This document shows positions 1 through 10,570 of a stretch of 64,000 bases of DNA, in pieces; within the stretch, counting starts at the first letter, position 1; each line of letters starts with the position of its first letter. Both the position numbers and the translations under genes were made by a program. Origin of the DNA: Saccharospirillum salsuginis (lineage in GTDB: Bacteria > Pseudomonadota > Gammaproteobacteria > Pseudomonadales > Natronospirillaceae); contig NZ_BMXR01000003.1 in assembly GCF_014651855.1 (NCBI RefSeq), positions 310,001 through 374,000 of the forward strand. Reading direction: 5' to 3'. The notes beneath the pieces were generated by a model. That model was not told the DNA's origin. It saw only the letters and a program-made list of their open reading frames with translations, and searched no databases.

Positions 1-148
1 ATCCCATTACGGTCCGGTGATGACGGAGCTGGTCGCGACGCCGACCGTGCGCCTGGCCGGAGACCGAACCCAGGCCGGTTTCAACAACGACATCACCCGG
101 GTGCATACCGGCATTCCGATCACCCTGCGGCTGGGTGTCGTGTTCTGA
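1..148 (+). CDS. Outer-membrane beta-barrel protein, C-terminal fragment
   Basis: Only the last 48 codons are in the window, read from base 2 to the TGA at 146-148. The visible residues alternate polar and hydrophobic positions and end in TLRLGVVF, that is, with a terminal Phe on an amphipathic last strand. This is the usual C-terminal signature of outer-membrane beta-barrels recognised by the BAM complex. The family cannot be named from this fragment. The protein probably sits in the outer membrane as a porin-like or scaffold barrel. A GC-rich hairpin follows at 162-177. Confidence 0.5.
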   Translation, partial: SHYGPVMTELVATPTVRLAGDRTQAGFNNDITRVHTGIPITLRLGVVF

Positions 149-161
149 CGGAATCGTGACA

Positions 162-177
162 CCGGGGCCCGCCCCGG
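162..177 (+). terminator. GC-rich hairpin after the barrel gene
   Basis: A CCGGGG stem, CCCG loop and CCCCGG stem lie 14 bases after the stop codon. No clear T-run follows, so this may be a weak or factor-assisted terminator. It separates the barrel gene from bfd. Confidence 0.3.
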
Positions 178-219
178 ATACAAAAGACTACGCTTTGCGT
201 CTTTACACCACTTGTCAAT

Positions 220-238
220 GAAAACAATTCGCATTATA
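220..238 (+). promoter_or_regulatory. Possible Fur box upstream of bfd
   Basis: Aligned to the 19-bp consensus GATAATGATAATCATTATC, this stretch matches at 12 of 19 positions, including an intact CATTAT half. It ends 38 bases before the preferred bfd start. bfd is commonly Fur-repressed because it releases stored iron under starvation, so position and target both fit. The match is only moderate. Confidence 0.4.
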
Positions 239-276
239 GTTGGTGTTACGTTCTGACTATGACCGTGATAGCCGCT

Positions 277-465
277 ATGTACGTTTGTGTGTGTAAAGGG
301 GTCACCGACCGCGAAATCGAAGCCAAAGCCATCGACGGGGCCGATTACGCCGATATCCGTCGCGAACTGGGTGTTGCGACCGATTGCGGCAGTTGCGGTC
401 AGTCCTGCAAGAAACTGCTTAAAGACTACGAAATGGCGGCCACGGCCGAGTTTTCCGCCGCCTGA
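277..465 (+). CDS. bfd: Bacterioferritin-associated ferredoxin
   Basis: This is a small [2Fe-2S] protein that donates electrons to bacterioferritin so stored ferric iron can leave the core as Fe2+. The four cluster cysteines are visible as C-V-C near the N-terminus and C-G-S-C in the middle, with one more Cys shortly after (CGSCGQSC). From ATG 277 the product is 62 aa and begins MYVCVCKGVTDREI, the normal Bfd start and length. An in-frame ATG at 259 would add six residues that the family lacks. The gene stands alone, with a possible Fur box upstream and a strong hairpin downstream. No bacterioferritin gene is in the window. Confidence 0.9.
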   Translation: MYVCVCKGVTDREIEAKAIDGADYADIRRELGVATDCGSCGQSCKKLLKDYEMAATAEFSAA

Positions 466-476
466 CGACAACTTTT

Positions 477-500
477 CGACACCGTCGCCCGACGGTGTCG
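477..500 (+). terminator. Hairpin terminator after bfd
   Basis: A perfect 10-bp stem CGACACCGTC / GACGGTGTCG with a 4-base loop lies 11 bases after the bfd stop. It is followed by a pyrimidine-rich tract (CTCTCGCTTTCCC). The 164 bases from here to the next gene show nothing else clear. Confidence 0.55.
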
Positions 501-664
501 CTCTCGCTTTCCCTCTCGAAGCCCATCCAAAATTTTCTGTCGCCCGCCGCATCTTCGCCTACACTGACAGGAGCCGTCATTCACGATTGATTCTTCTCCT
601 TCGGGCGAAGAACCCGGAGCCGTCGTGAACGCGTGCGCCCAGTCTATTCAACCGGGAGAAAAGG

Positions 665-1792
665 ATGCCGACTGCACTGAATTTTGACGATCTCGATAAC
701 CTCATCGAAGGTGCCGCCTTTCTCGGCAGTGGCGGCGGCGGTCCGGTGTCCCTGGCCCGCACACTCCTGGCAACCATGAAACAACAAGGCCTCGTGCCCG
801 AGCTCGTGGATTGGACCGAGGTGGCCCCGGATGCCTGGGTGGCCTCCGTCGCCGGTATCGGTTCCCCGAATGCCGCAGCCGCCGTCGAAGCGCCGTTTAC
901 CGTGGCACCCCGACGCATGGTCCAGTCTTTGGAACAAGCCCTCGGACGCTCTCTGGATCTGTTAATTCCGGGCGAAACCGGGCCGATGAACAGTTTGATC
1001 CCGATGATCGCCGCCGCCCAGTTGGGCAAGCCGGTACTCGACGGCGATGGCGCCGGCCGGGCCATGGCCACCCTGGCGATGAGCACGTTCAATGAAGCCG
1101 CGCCGGTCCAGCCCTATTTGCTGGGGAATGAGACCGACACCGCGGACAACCAGGTGACCGCGAACCTGACCGTGCATACACCGGAACAGGCGGATGCGCT
1201 GACCCGGGGCATCGTCAGCGAAGCCAGTTTCGGTTCCAGCGGGGCCTTCGCCACCTGGCCCTGTCAGGCGGGCCGGCTGGGCGAAGTGGCCGTGCAAGGG
1301 TCGGTGCGTCAGGCCATTGAGGTGGGCGCCTTGCTCAAACAGGCACGGGCGGCCGGTACGGACCCGCTCAACGCCCTGCAAGCTTTATTCGGCGACCGCA
1401 TGCACTGTCTGTACTCCGGCTTCATCGACCAGGTCGACAGCCACACCGCCCAGGGGTTCGACATTACCCAGATTCGCATGAAGGCCGATGGCGAAGCCGG
1501 TCTCACGATCTATGCCCTGAACGAGAACATGATGGCCTGGCGAGACGACCTGCCGCATCCGTTGGGCATCGGCCCGGACAGTTTGTGTTATGTGTCCGAA
1601 GACGGCCACGCCTTTACCAACGCCAATCTCGACGACTACCTGGGGCACAAGGACAAGCGCGTTCACCTGATCGGGCTCGAGGCACTGCCAGCCTTACGTA
1701 AACCCGTTATCGTATCGGCGTATCGGACCGCCTTGAGGCCCATGGGCTATCCCGGTCCCTATCGACCCCTTTCGCATTGGAACGACGACTGA
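665..1792 (+). CDS. DUF917 family protein (S-methyl thiohydantoin desulfurase-like)
   Basis: The 375-aa product carries the DUF917 signature near its N-terminus (GAAFLGSGGGGP, about residues 16-27). The family is annotated as S-methyl thiohydantoin desulfurase and is often found near hydantoinases and purine or pyrimidine transporters. Length fits the family. A Shine-Dalgarno sequence (GGGAGAAAAGG) directly precedes the ATG. No hydantoinase or transporter is adjacent; the next gene is a histidine kinase starting one base after the stop, so the two are probably co-transcribed. The substrate cannot be assigned. The protein is likely cytoplasmic. Confidence 0.75.
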   Translation: MPTALNFDDLDNLIEGAAFLGSGGGGPVSLARTLLATMKQQGLVPELVDWTEVAPDAWVASVAGIGSPNAAAAVEAPFTVAPRRMVQSLEQALGRSLDLLIPGETGPMNSLIPMIAAAQLGKPVLDGDGAGRAMATLAMSTFNEAAPVQPYLLGNETDTADNQVTANLTVHTPEQADALTRGIVSEASFGSSGAFATWPCQAGRLGEVAVQGSVRQAIEVGALLKQARAAGTDPLNALQALFGDRMHCLYSGFIDQVDSHTAQGFDITQIRMKADGEAGLTIYALNENMMAWRDDLPHPLGIGPDSLCYVSEDGHAFTNANLDDYLGHKDKRVHLIGLEALPALRKPVIVSAYRTALRPMGYPGPYRPLSHWNDD

Positions 1793-1793
1793 C

Positions 1794-3317
1794 ATGGACG
1801 TGATTGAACACCTGTTCTTCAAGGGAATGTGGCAGAACACCAAGGACACTATGTTCCTGATCGAGGTGGACGGGGATGACTTCCTGATCCACAGCATCAA
1901 CCCGGTTCTGGAAAAAGCGGTCGGCGTGCCCAGCGAAGACCTCCAGGGCAAGAAACTGACCGATCTGTTGCCGGACCCGACCGAGCAACTGGGTCACTAC
2001 CGTGAATGCCTGAGCGAAGACCGGCCGATCTACTACGAAGAAGCCGGCACCGTTCCGGATGGTACCACCCATTATTTCCATACCATGCTGGTGCCGATTC
2101 AGCATGAAGGTAAGCGATACATACTCGGTTCGTCGCGCAACATCGATGACCTGAAAGAAGCCGAAGCCGTGCTGGCCCACGCCAAAGAGGAGGCCGAGTC
2201 GGCCAACCGGGCCAAGAACCTCTTCCTGGCCAACATGAGCCACGAACTGCGCACGCCGTTGAACGGCATCGTCGGCACGATTTCCCTGCTGCGGGCTCGC
2301 CATCGGGAGGCGGAACTGCTCGAACATCTGGATCTGATCGAACGCTCGGCAGCGGCCATGGAGCGCCTGACCGCGGATATCCTCGATCTGTCGAAGATCG
2401 AGAACAACCGGCTCGACATCGATCTCGCGCCTTGCGACCCGCGTGAACCGGTGCGCGATTCCTTTATCCTGCTTCAGCCCCAGGCCGAGGAGAAAGGCCT
2501 CGACTATGTCTGCGACGTGGACGACACACTGCCTGGCCAAGTGATCGCCGACGCCGCCCGCATTCGCCAGATTCTGTCCAACCTGTTGGCCAACGCCATC
2601 AAGTTCACCGATCAAGGCCAGGTTAAACTGCAGGTGACCTTCGAACCCAGGACGGCCGGGAGCGGCATACTGGCGTTCACCGTCAGCGACGAGGGCATCG
2701 GCATACCGGCCGACAAACTGGGCAATATCGGCGTTCCGTTTTATCAGATCAGCCCGGAACGCAATCGCGGTCACGAAGGGTCCGGCATCGGACTGTCGGT
2801 GTGTAAGTCGCTGGCGGAGCTGATGGACGGGCGCTTCCACATCGACAGCCAGCAGGGCGAGGGCACCCGCGTCAGCGTTCACGTGCCGGTGCGCACCGTC
2901 AGCAGTGTGAGCGACAGCGGCGAAGCCCCGGCACCGGACCTGCCGACCGGGTTGCGTATTCTGGTCGCCGAGGACAACCCCGCTAACCAGATCATCATCC
3001 GGCGCATGGTGCAGTTCCTGGAAGCCGAGGTCGAAATGGTCAAGACGGGACTCGAGGCGATCGAACGCCTGCACGCGAGACCGTTCGATCTGGTGTTGAT
3101 GGACATCAATATGCCGGAGATGGACGGCATAACCGCGACCCGGCAATTGCGGGACGAGGGCAATCGCGTGCCGATCATCGCGCTGACGGCCGCCGTGATC
3201 GAAGAAGAGCGCAAGGAGTGTCTGCAGGCCGGCATGGACGGGTTCATCGCCAAGCCGGTGCGGGTCGAGACACTGAAAGCCTCGATCCGGTCAGTGCTCG
3301 ATCACAGAACCACGTAA
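1794..3317 (+). CDS. Hybrid sensor histidine kinase with PAS and receiver domains
   Basis: The 507-aa protein has a PAS sensor (about residues 10-120), a short coiled linker, a HisKA dimerisation domain with the phospho-acceptor in SHELRTPLNG (His150), an HATPase_c domain, and a C-terminal receiver with the phospho-acceptor Asp437 in LVLMDINMPEMDG. No membrane segment is visible, so it should be a cytoplasmic sensor. The kinase-receiver order implies phosphorelay to an Hpt protein; an Hpt-HD-GYP protein is encoded at 52864-53934, but a link is only a guess. It starts one base after the DUF917 stop, indicating one operon. The end overlaps the converging TrhA gene by 16 bases. Confidence 0.9.
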   Translation: MDVIEHLFFKGMWQNTKDTMFLIEVDGDDFLIHSINPVLEKAVGVPSEDLQGKKLTDLLPDPTEQLGHYRECLSEDRPIYYEEAGTVPDGTTHYFHTMLVPIQHEGKRYILGSSRNIDDLKEAEAVLAHAKEEAESANRAKNLFLANMSHELRTPLNGIVGTISLLRARHREAELLEHLDLIERSAAAMERLTADILDLSKIENNRLDIDLAPCDPREPVRDSFILLQPQAEEKGLDYVCDVDDTLPGQVIADAARIRQILSNLLANAIKFTDQGQVKLQVTFEPRTAGSGILAFTVSDEGIGIPADKLGNIGVPFYQISPERNRGHEGSGIGLSVCKSLAELMDGRFHIDSQQGEGTRVSVHVPVRTVSSVSDSGEAPAPDLPTGLRILVAEDNPANQIIIRRMVQFLEAEVEMVKTGLEAIERLHARPFDLVLMDINMPEMDGITATRQLRDEGNRVPIIALTAAVIEEERKECLQAGMDGFIAKPVRVETLKASIRSVLDHRTT

Positions 3318-3961
3318 AACAGCACCGCGAAGAAGTGCAGTACGCTGCCCGTCAGCACGAACAGATGCCAGATCGCGTGGTTGAAAGGGATGCGTTTCCA
3401 GGCGTAAAACACCACTCCGAGGCTGTAGGACAAGCCCCCGGCAACCAACAGGCCCAGGCCCGTGGAAGGCAGCGCCTCTCTCAAAGGGGCGAATGCCGCG
3501 ACGATCGACCAGCCCATCACCAGATACAACCCGACCATGACCGAGTGAAAACGCCGCAACTGCGTCAGGTGAACGATGGTTCCGAGCACGGTCAGCCCCC
3601 AGACCACGCCGAACAGGCTCCAGCCCCAGGGCCCGTTCAGGGTCACCAGGGTGAAGGGCGTGTAGGTCCCGGCGATCAGGAACAGAATCGAGATGTGGTC
3701 GAACAACCGAAGCGCTGCCCGCGCCTTGGGGTGTTGAATGGCGTGATACAGCGTGGAGGCGCTGTACAGCATAAACAGGGTGGTGCCGAAGATGGCGGTG
3801 CTGACGATTTTCCAGGGGTCGCCCTGGACGCTCGCGAAGGCGACCAGGACGGCCAGACCGGCGACCGACAGCAAGGCGCCGATGCCGTGAGTCAGGCTGT
3901 TCGCCCATTCCTCGACCAGTGAGTAGGTCGGCATTGATGTTGACATGGTAACGGGGCTCAA
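3302..3961 (-). CDS. trhA: Hemolysin III / PAQR family membrane protein
   Basis: This is a seven-helix inner-membrane protein of the bacterial hemolysin III (TrhA/YqfA) branch of the PAQR superfamily. The diagnostic zinc-site residues are present: the S-x-x-x-H pattern in SASTLYH, Asp in LFDHISIL, and the two histidines in HAIWHLF late in the protein. Bacterial members have been linked to membrane-lipid homeostasis; a true haemolysin role is unlikely. The 219-aa reading begins at TTG 3961, which has AAGGGAGGA 12 bases upstream. ATG at 3946 is an alternative without an obvious ribosome-binding site. It converges on the hybrid kinase gene with a 16-base overlap. Confidence 0.85.
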   Translation of the reverse strand: MSPVTMSTSMPTYSLVEEWANSLTHGIGALLSVAGLAVLVAFASVQGDPWKIVSTAIFGTTLFMLYSASTLYHAIQHPKARAALRLFDHISILFLIAGTYTPFTLVTLNGPWGWSLFGVVWGLTVLGTIVHLTQLRRFHSVMVGLYLVMGWSIVAAFAPLREALPSTGLGLLVAGGLSYSLGVVFYAWKRIPFNHAIWHLFVLTGSVLHFFAVLFYVVL

Positions 3962-4084
3962 TTCTCGAATAATCCTCCCTTAGCTTGAGCTATTTCTGTG
4001 TAACTTCAATGAATCATTGGTCATTTTGGAATTGGGTGCATGAATAGCCGGTTCGGAAGCATCGATCTTTCCCTGGGGATGGCG

Positions 4085-4118
4085 CCATCGCACCGCTACT
4101 AAAGGAAGGGTGCGATGG
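4085..4118 (-). repeat. 10-bp inverted repeat downstream of the GH26 gene
   Basis: CCATCGCACC (4085-4094) and GGTGCGATGG (4109-4118) form a perfect 10-bp stem with a 14-base loop, 12 bases beyond the GH26 stop on the minus strand. No T-run follows on either strand. It could be a terminator or an mRNA-stabilising end. The rest of 3962-4129 shows nothing recognisable. Confidence 0.4.
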
Positions 4119-4129
4119 TAGAAGCCCGA

Positions 4130-6814
<2,685 letters not shown>

Positions 6815-6832
6815 TTATCCTCTTGTTGTTTT

Positions 6833-6850
6833 AATCGTAACGTTACGATT
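6833..6850 (-). promoter_or_regulatory. LacI-type operator upstream of the GH26 gene
   Basis: AATCGTAACGTTACGATT is a perfect 18-bp palindrome in the 78-base gap between the 2-epimerase and mannanase genes. The same core TCGTAACGTTACGA occurs twice more, plus one degenerate copy, in the divergent promoter region at 11902-12160. A central CG flanked by symmetric halves is typical of LacI-family operators. The regulator encoded at 14703-15752 is the obvious candidate ligand. Confidence 0.8.
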
Positions 6851-6886
6851 TTTGGGTGTGTCAGCGTGTCCCTGTGAATCGCAGGA

Positions 6887-8092
6887 TTATCCGATGCGTT
6901 CGAGAACTTCCAGACAGAGACGGCTGTTGTGATAAGGGCACTTCCAGGGGCCCATGCGCTCGTGGCTCCGGTCCGGTCGATTGTCCGGCGACACGGCCCA
7001 GTACCAGTCGCCCAAGGGGTCGCGCTGATGGCGTTGGATATAGGCCCAGACCGACTCGGCCCGATCGAGCCAGGCGGATTCGCCACTCAGTTCAAAAGCA
7101 TTGACGAAGCCGACGATGGCTTCCGCCTGCACCCACCAGGTGCGGGTCTTGTCCGGGCTCCCATCCGCCCGACGTTCGTTCCACAGTGGACCGGAGGATT
7201 CGAGGCCGGTCAGCACGGAGTCGCACATCGCCATCACCACGGGTTTGACGCGGGATTGCACGGATGGGGATAACAGGCGGGCGGCTTCCCACAGCAGCCA
7301 ACTGCCCTCGATGTCGTGCCCGAAGGAGCGACTCGACGAATGGACCGTCCAGTCGCTCTGGGCAAACAGATGGAAGCGGTGTTCGCCCGCGTCGTAGAGC
7401 GGACCGGTGAGCTGATCGAGGAGGTGTTCCATGCTGCGGACCAGATCGGGGTGCGGGGCGATTCGGTAGAGTTCGGTCCAGGCTTCCAGCAAATGCAGGT
7501 GGGTGTTCATGCTTTTGGCGGTCAGGATGCCGTCTTCGGTATCGCACAACCGGTCGTTGGCAGTTGATCGCCATCCGGCATCGAAGGCTTCCAGGTAGCC
7601 GCCGTTGGTGGCGTCCCAGGCGTGACGCTCCACGGCCCGCCACAAGTGGACCGCCTGATCGCGCGCCGAATCATCCCCACTGGCCCGGGCCCAGGCCGCC
7701 AGGGCATAGATCACGAAGCCCTGGTTGTACATGTGGTTCAGGTCATCGGTGATCCGGCCGCTGCGATCGGTGGCCCAGACGACCCGGTCATCCTGGATGG
7801 CCCGGTCCACCAGCCAGCGATGGGCGTGTTCCGCTGCCTGGCGGTACCGGTCCACCCCGGTCACCCGGTAGGCGCGTGCGAAGCTGTAGAGAATGCGGGC
7901 GTGCAGCAGGGTGCTTTTATCAGCCTCTCGCGCAATCTCGCCATCCTGGTCCTGGTGGCAAAAGAAACCGCCGGCGTCGGTATCGATCATCGCGAGCCAG
8001 GGTTCGAGAATGTTCCGGTGTAACTCGTCCGTCAGCTCGACCGACAGGTTCTTGAGGCGCTGCTTGTCGCATGTATGAAACGCTACAGTCAC
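6887..8092 (-). CDS. AGE-family 2-epimerase, cellobiose/mannobiose 2-epimerase-like
   Basis: The 401-aa protein has the (alpha/alpha)6-barrel pattern of the N-acylglucosamine 2-epimerase family. The active-site histidine segments seen in cellobiose 2-epimerases are present: KSMNTHLHLLEAW, SRSFGHDIEGSWLLWE and GPWKCPYHNSRLCLE, plus the aromatic WWVQAEA motif. In this setting the likely reaction is epimerisation of the reducing-end sugar of mannobiose to mannosyl-glucose. It starts at GTG 8092, sharing a 4-base GTGA overlap with the upstream DUF624 gene, with GGAG in front. It differs clearly from the second AGE protein at 16788-17972. No mannosyl-glucose phosphorylase (GH130) is nearby, so the fate of its product is open. 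Confidence 0.82.
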   Translation of the reverse strand: MTVAFHTCDKQRLKNLSVELTDELHRNILEPWLAMIDTDAGGFFCHQDQDGEIAREADKSTLLHARILYSFARAYRVTGVDRYRQAAEHAHRWLVDRAIQDDRVVWATDRSGRITDDLNHMYNQGFVIYALAAWARASGDDSARDQAVHLWRAVERHAWDATNGGYLEAFDAGWRSTANDRLCDTEDGILTAKSMNTHLHLLEAWTELYRIAPHPDLVRSMEHLLDQLTGPLYDAGEHRFHLFAQSDWTVHSSSRSFGHDIEGSWLLWEAARLLSPSVQSRVKPVVMAMCDSVLTGLESSGPLWNERRADGSPDKTRTWWVQAEAIVGFVNAFELSGESAWLDRAESVWAYIQRHQRDPLGDWYWAVSPDNRPDRSHERMGPWKCPYHNSRLCLEVLERIG

Positions 8093-8667
8093 GAAAGAGA
8101 CTCCTTATACAGCGATCGGGTCAGTCGAACCCAGAGCGCCAGGGGAAATGAAAGAAGGCCATAGAACGCGGCCAGGGGATGTAAGAGCCACATAACCGGC
8201 GCCAGGCACAGGCAGGGTAGAACCAACAACAGGGAACCGGGCCGCTCGGGAATGCTGAGCAACGCCCTGACGGCGCTGGGTTCACTGAAACGCCGGCTCA
8301 GCCAGACCGGCAATACGGCTATCCAGATCAGCAGAGCAAAAGTGGTGGCCGCCTGTACAGCGCCCCAGTTGTAGCGAATGGTGAGCTGACGATCGGCCAG
8401 CAACAGGGTCGCAATCGCGAGCCAGATCAAGCCGATGCGCTGTGCCGGCCAATACCAGCGTCGCGCGGTGCGGATCAACCAGGGGCGCAGTGGTTCGACA
8501 CGTCCGGTCTGAACGTCCCGCAGGCGCAGAATCAATAACGCCAGGGCCGGAACGAGACTGAATACGCCCAGCCCAGCAACGACCGCGAGCCAGAACAGCA
8601 ACTGGTAGCCGGTTAACCGGACCAGCCAGACAAGGGCCTCGTACAGGGGGTGTTGCGCCCAGTGCAT
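8089..8667 (-). CDS. DUF624 (YesL-like) membrane protein
   Basis: A 192-aa inner-membrane protein with about five hydrophobic segments. The first holds the family-like stretch GLGVFSLVPALALL. DUF624/YesL proteins are small membrane proteins repeatedly found inside sugar ABC transporter operons, but their role is not established. It lies 4 bases after the MalG-type permease and overlaps the 2-epimerase gene by 4 bases, so it is firmly inside this operon. The family call rests on context, size and topology more than on a strong motif. Confidence 0.6.
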   Translation of the reverse strand: MHWAQHPLYEALVWLVRLTGYQLLFWLAVVAGLGVFSLVPALALLILRLRDVQTGRVEPLRPWLIRTARRWYWPAQRIGLIWLAIATLLLADRQLTIRYNWGAVQAATTFALLIWIAVLPVWLSRRFSEPSAVRALLSIPERPGSLLLVLPCLCLAPVMWLLHPLAAFYGLLSFPLALWVRLTRSLYKESLS

Positions 8668-8671
8668 GACT

Positions 8672-9559
8672 TTACCCCTTGACCGAGCCGTGGGTGATGC
8701 CGCTGAAGATCTGCCGTTGCATGACGAAAAACAGGATCAGCGAGGGAATAATGATCATCACGATGCCGGCTGAAATTTCGGCGTAGTTGGTGCCGAACAG
8801 ATTGGTGAATCCATACAGCACCGTCGACACTGTGCGCTGGCTTTCGTCCGTCAGGTACAGAAACGGCAAATAGAAATCGTTGTAGACCATGATCGAATTC
8901 AGAATGATCACGGTTGCGGTCGCCGGCCACAGCAGCGGGAAAATCAGTTTGCGATAAATGGTGAAATAGCCGGCGCCTTCCATGATGGCGGCTTCGTCCA
9001 GTTCGATTGGAATGTTGCGCACGAACTGCAGATAGATATAGATCGTGACCACATCCACACCCGAATACAGCAGGATGACCGAGAGCTTGTTGTTGATCAG
9101 ACCCAGCCCGCGAATGATCTCGAAGGTCGCCACCTGGGTTGTAACGTATGGCACGACCATGGCGATGATGTAGGCGAACAGAATCAGGGAGCGGCCGCGA
9201 AACTCGAATCGCGACACCACATAGGCCACCATGGTGCCCATGATAGCGACGATCACCAGTGTCGCCGCCAGGATCAGACCGGTGTTGAGAAACGCCAGCC
9301 CCAGATTACCCTGTTGAAACACCGTCACGTAGTTATCGAAATGAAGCCAGTTATCCGGTGCGGTCATGGCTCCAGAAGCCTGGTATTCCTCCAGTGTTTT
9401 GAACGAGCTGACGACGACGGCATAGGGCGGTACCAAGACCGCCGCCGCACCCACCAACAAAGTGGCGTATTTGAACAGGAACCAGAACAGGCTGATTGGC
9501 GTCTGTTGTTGCCGCCATTTGTCCAGCCGTTGCGACAGGGTTCGATTTGACCGGCTCAT
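8672..9559 (-). CDS. Sugar ABC transporter permease, MalG type
   Basis: A 295-aa inner-membrane permease with six predicted helices. The EAA loop that contacts the ATPase is visible as ELDEAAIMEGAGYFTIYRKL, followed by hydrophobic segments around PLLWPATATVI. The start ATG 9559 overlaps the TGA of the partner permease in an ATGA arrangement, so translation is likely coupled. With the MalF-type subunit and the binding protein it should import manno-oligosaccharides. No ABC ATPase is in the locus, so a shared MalK/MsmK-type ATPase is needed. Confidence 0.9.
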   Translation of the reverse strand: MSRSNRTLSQRLDKWRQQQTPISLFWFLFKYATLLVGAAAVLVPPYAVVVSSFKTLEEYQASGAMTAPDNWLHFDNYVTVFQQGNLGLAFLNTGLILAATLVIVAIMGTMVAYVVSRFEFRGRSLILFAYIIAMVVPYVTTQVATFEIIRGLGLINNKLSVILLYSGVDVVTIYIYLQFVRNIPIELDEAAIMEGAGYFTIYRKLIFPLLWPATATVIILNSIMVYNDFYLPFLYLTDESQRTVSTVLYGFTNLFGTNYAEISAGIVMIIIPSLILFFVMQRQIFSGITHGSVKG

Positions 9560-10479
9560 AATGCTTTCTCCTGACTGACCGTGCGTTGCACCAGCAGAAA
9601 AGCAAACACCATGATCAACAGCAGAACCGCCATGGCCGAGGCAATGCCGTAACTCTGGAATTGGAAAGCCTGTTCGACCGTGGCCATGACAAACGTCTTG
9701 GTGCCGTTGGCGCCACCGGTGATCAGCAACGGTATCTCGAATACCTCCAGGGATCCGACCAACGCCAGCAAGGCCTGCAACATGATCATCAGCTTGATGG
9801 CCGGCAGTGTGATGAAGCGAAACTTTTGCCACTCATTGGCGCCGTCGATGGTGGCCGCTTCGTAGAGGTCGCTGGGAATCGACTGCAGGGCGCCGTAGAA
9901 CACCACCAGATTGAAGCCGAGATAGCGCCAGACCGAGGCGCCTACCAGCGACCAGGGAACGACGTCCTTGTCCATCAGCCAGGGTTGGCTCAAGGCGTCC
10001 AGACCGATCAGACTGAGAAACGAATCGAGACCGCCATCGACCTGAAAAAATACGCGAAATACGAAGGCGGACGCCACCTGATTCAACACGAAAGGCAAGA
10101 ACAGCAAAACCTTGAACAGATCACCGCCCGGCAATTTCTGATTCAGGATGATCGCGAACCAGAGAGCCAGACCCAATTGAATCAGCGAGCCAAAGAAGTA
10201 GTAAAAACTGTTCAGCAACGGTGCCAGCAATTCGGGATCCCAGTAGAGAATTTCCACATAGTTGGCGAAACCGACAAAGTCCATGACGGGTGAGAATCCG
10301 TCCCAGTCCATAAAGCTGAGGTAGACCAGGCGGGCCGCCGGGTAAAAGGAGAAGACGGTCAGCAACCCGACAGGGAGAACCAGAAAACAGACGATGATGA
10401 TACGACGTTGAGCCAGATCGCTCAGCGTGCGCCGTTCGGCGTTCACAGGCGCAGGGGCACTGTGGTTGAGGGCGGTCAT
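9556..10479 (-). CDS. Sugar ABC transporter permease, MalF type
   Basis: A 307-aa permease beginning MTALNHSAP, with six hydrophobic helices and an EAA loop near LYEAATIDGANEWQKFRFI. ATG 10479 has a GAGG element about nine bases upstream; an open extension to 10623 would add a non-membrane leader rich in Arg and Pro and is not needed. It precedes the MalG-type gene with a 4-base overlap. The 91-base gap from the binding-protein gene contains a very stable hairpin. Confidence 0.9.
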   Translation of the reverse strand: MTALNHSAPAPVNAERRTLSDLAQRRIIIVCFLVLPVGLLTVFSFYPAARLVYLSFMDWDGFSPVMDFVGFANYVEILYWDPELLAPLLNSFYYFFGSLIQLGLALWFAIILNQKLPGGDLFKVLLFLPFVLNQVASAFVFRVFFQVDGGLDSFLSLIGLDALSQPWLMDKDVVPWSLVGASVWRYLGFNLVVFYGALQSIPSDLYEAATIDGANEWQKFRFITLPAIKLMIMLQALLALVGSLEVFEIPLLITGGANGTKTFVMATVEQAFQFQSYGIASAMAVLLLIMVFAFLLVQRTVSQEKAL

Positions 10480-10536
10480 GATGGCAACCTCGAATGATAG
10501 CGGACAGTGGCCAGAGAAGGACGATGGTCGTCGAAC

Positions 10537-10562
10537 GGCGACCCCACTCGGGTGGGGTCGCC
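10537..10562 (-). terminator. Intercistronic hairpin between binding protein and permease
   Basis: GGCGACCCCAC and GTGGGGTCGCC form a perfect 11-bp stem with a TCGG tetraloop just after the binding-protein stop codon. There is no T-run. Hairpins in this place in ABC operons usually stabilise the upstream message or cause partial termination, so the binding protein is made in excess over the permeases. Confidence 0.65.
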
Positions 10563-10570
10563 ATCGATGA

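Noticed and set aside
1707-3146. 479-codon open frame antisense to the hybrid kinase
   Set aside because: The product has no family features, and the plus strand encodes a clear PAS-HisKA-HATPase-receiver protein.
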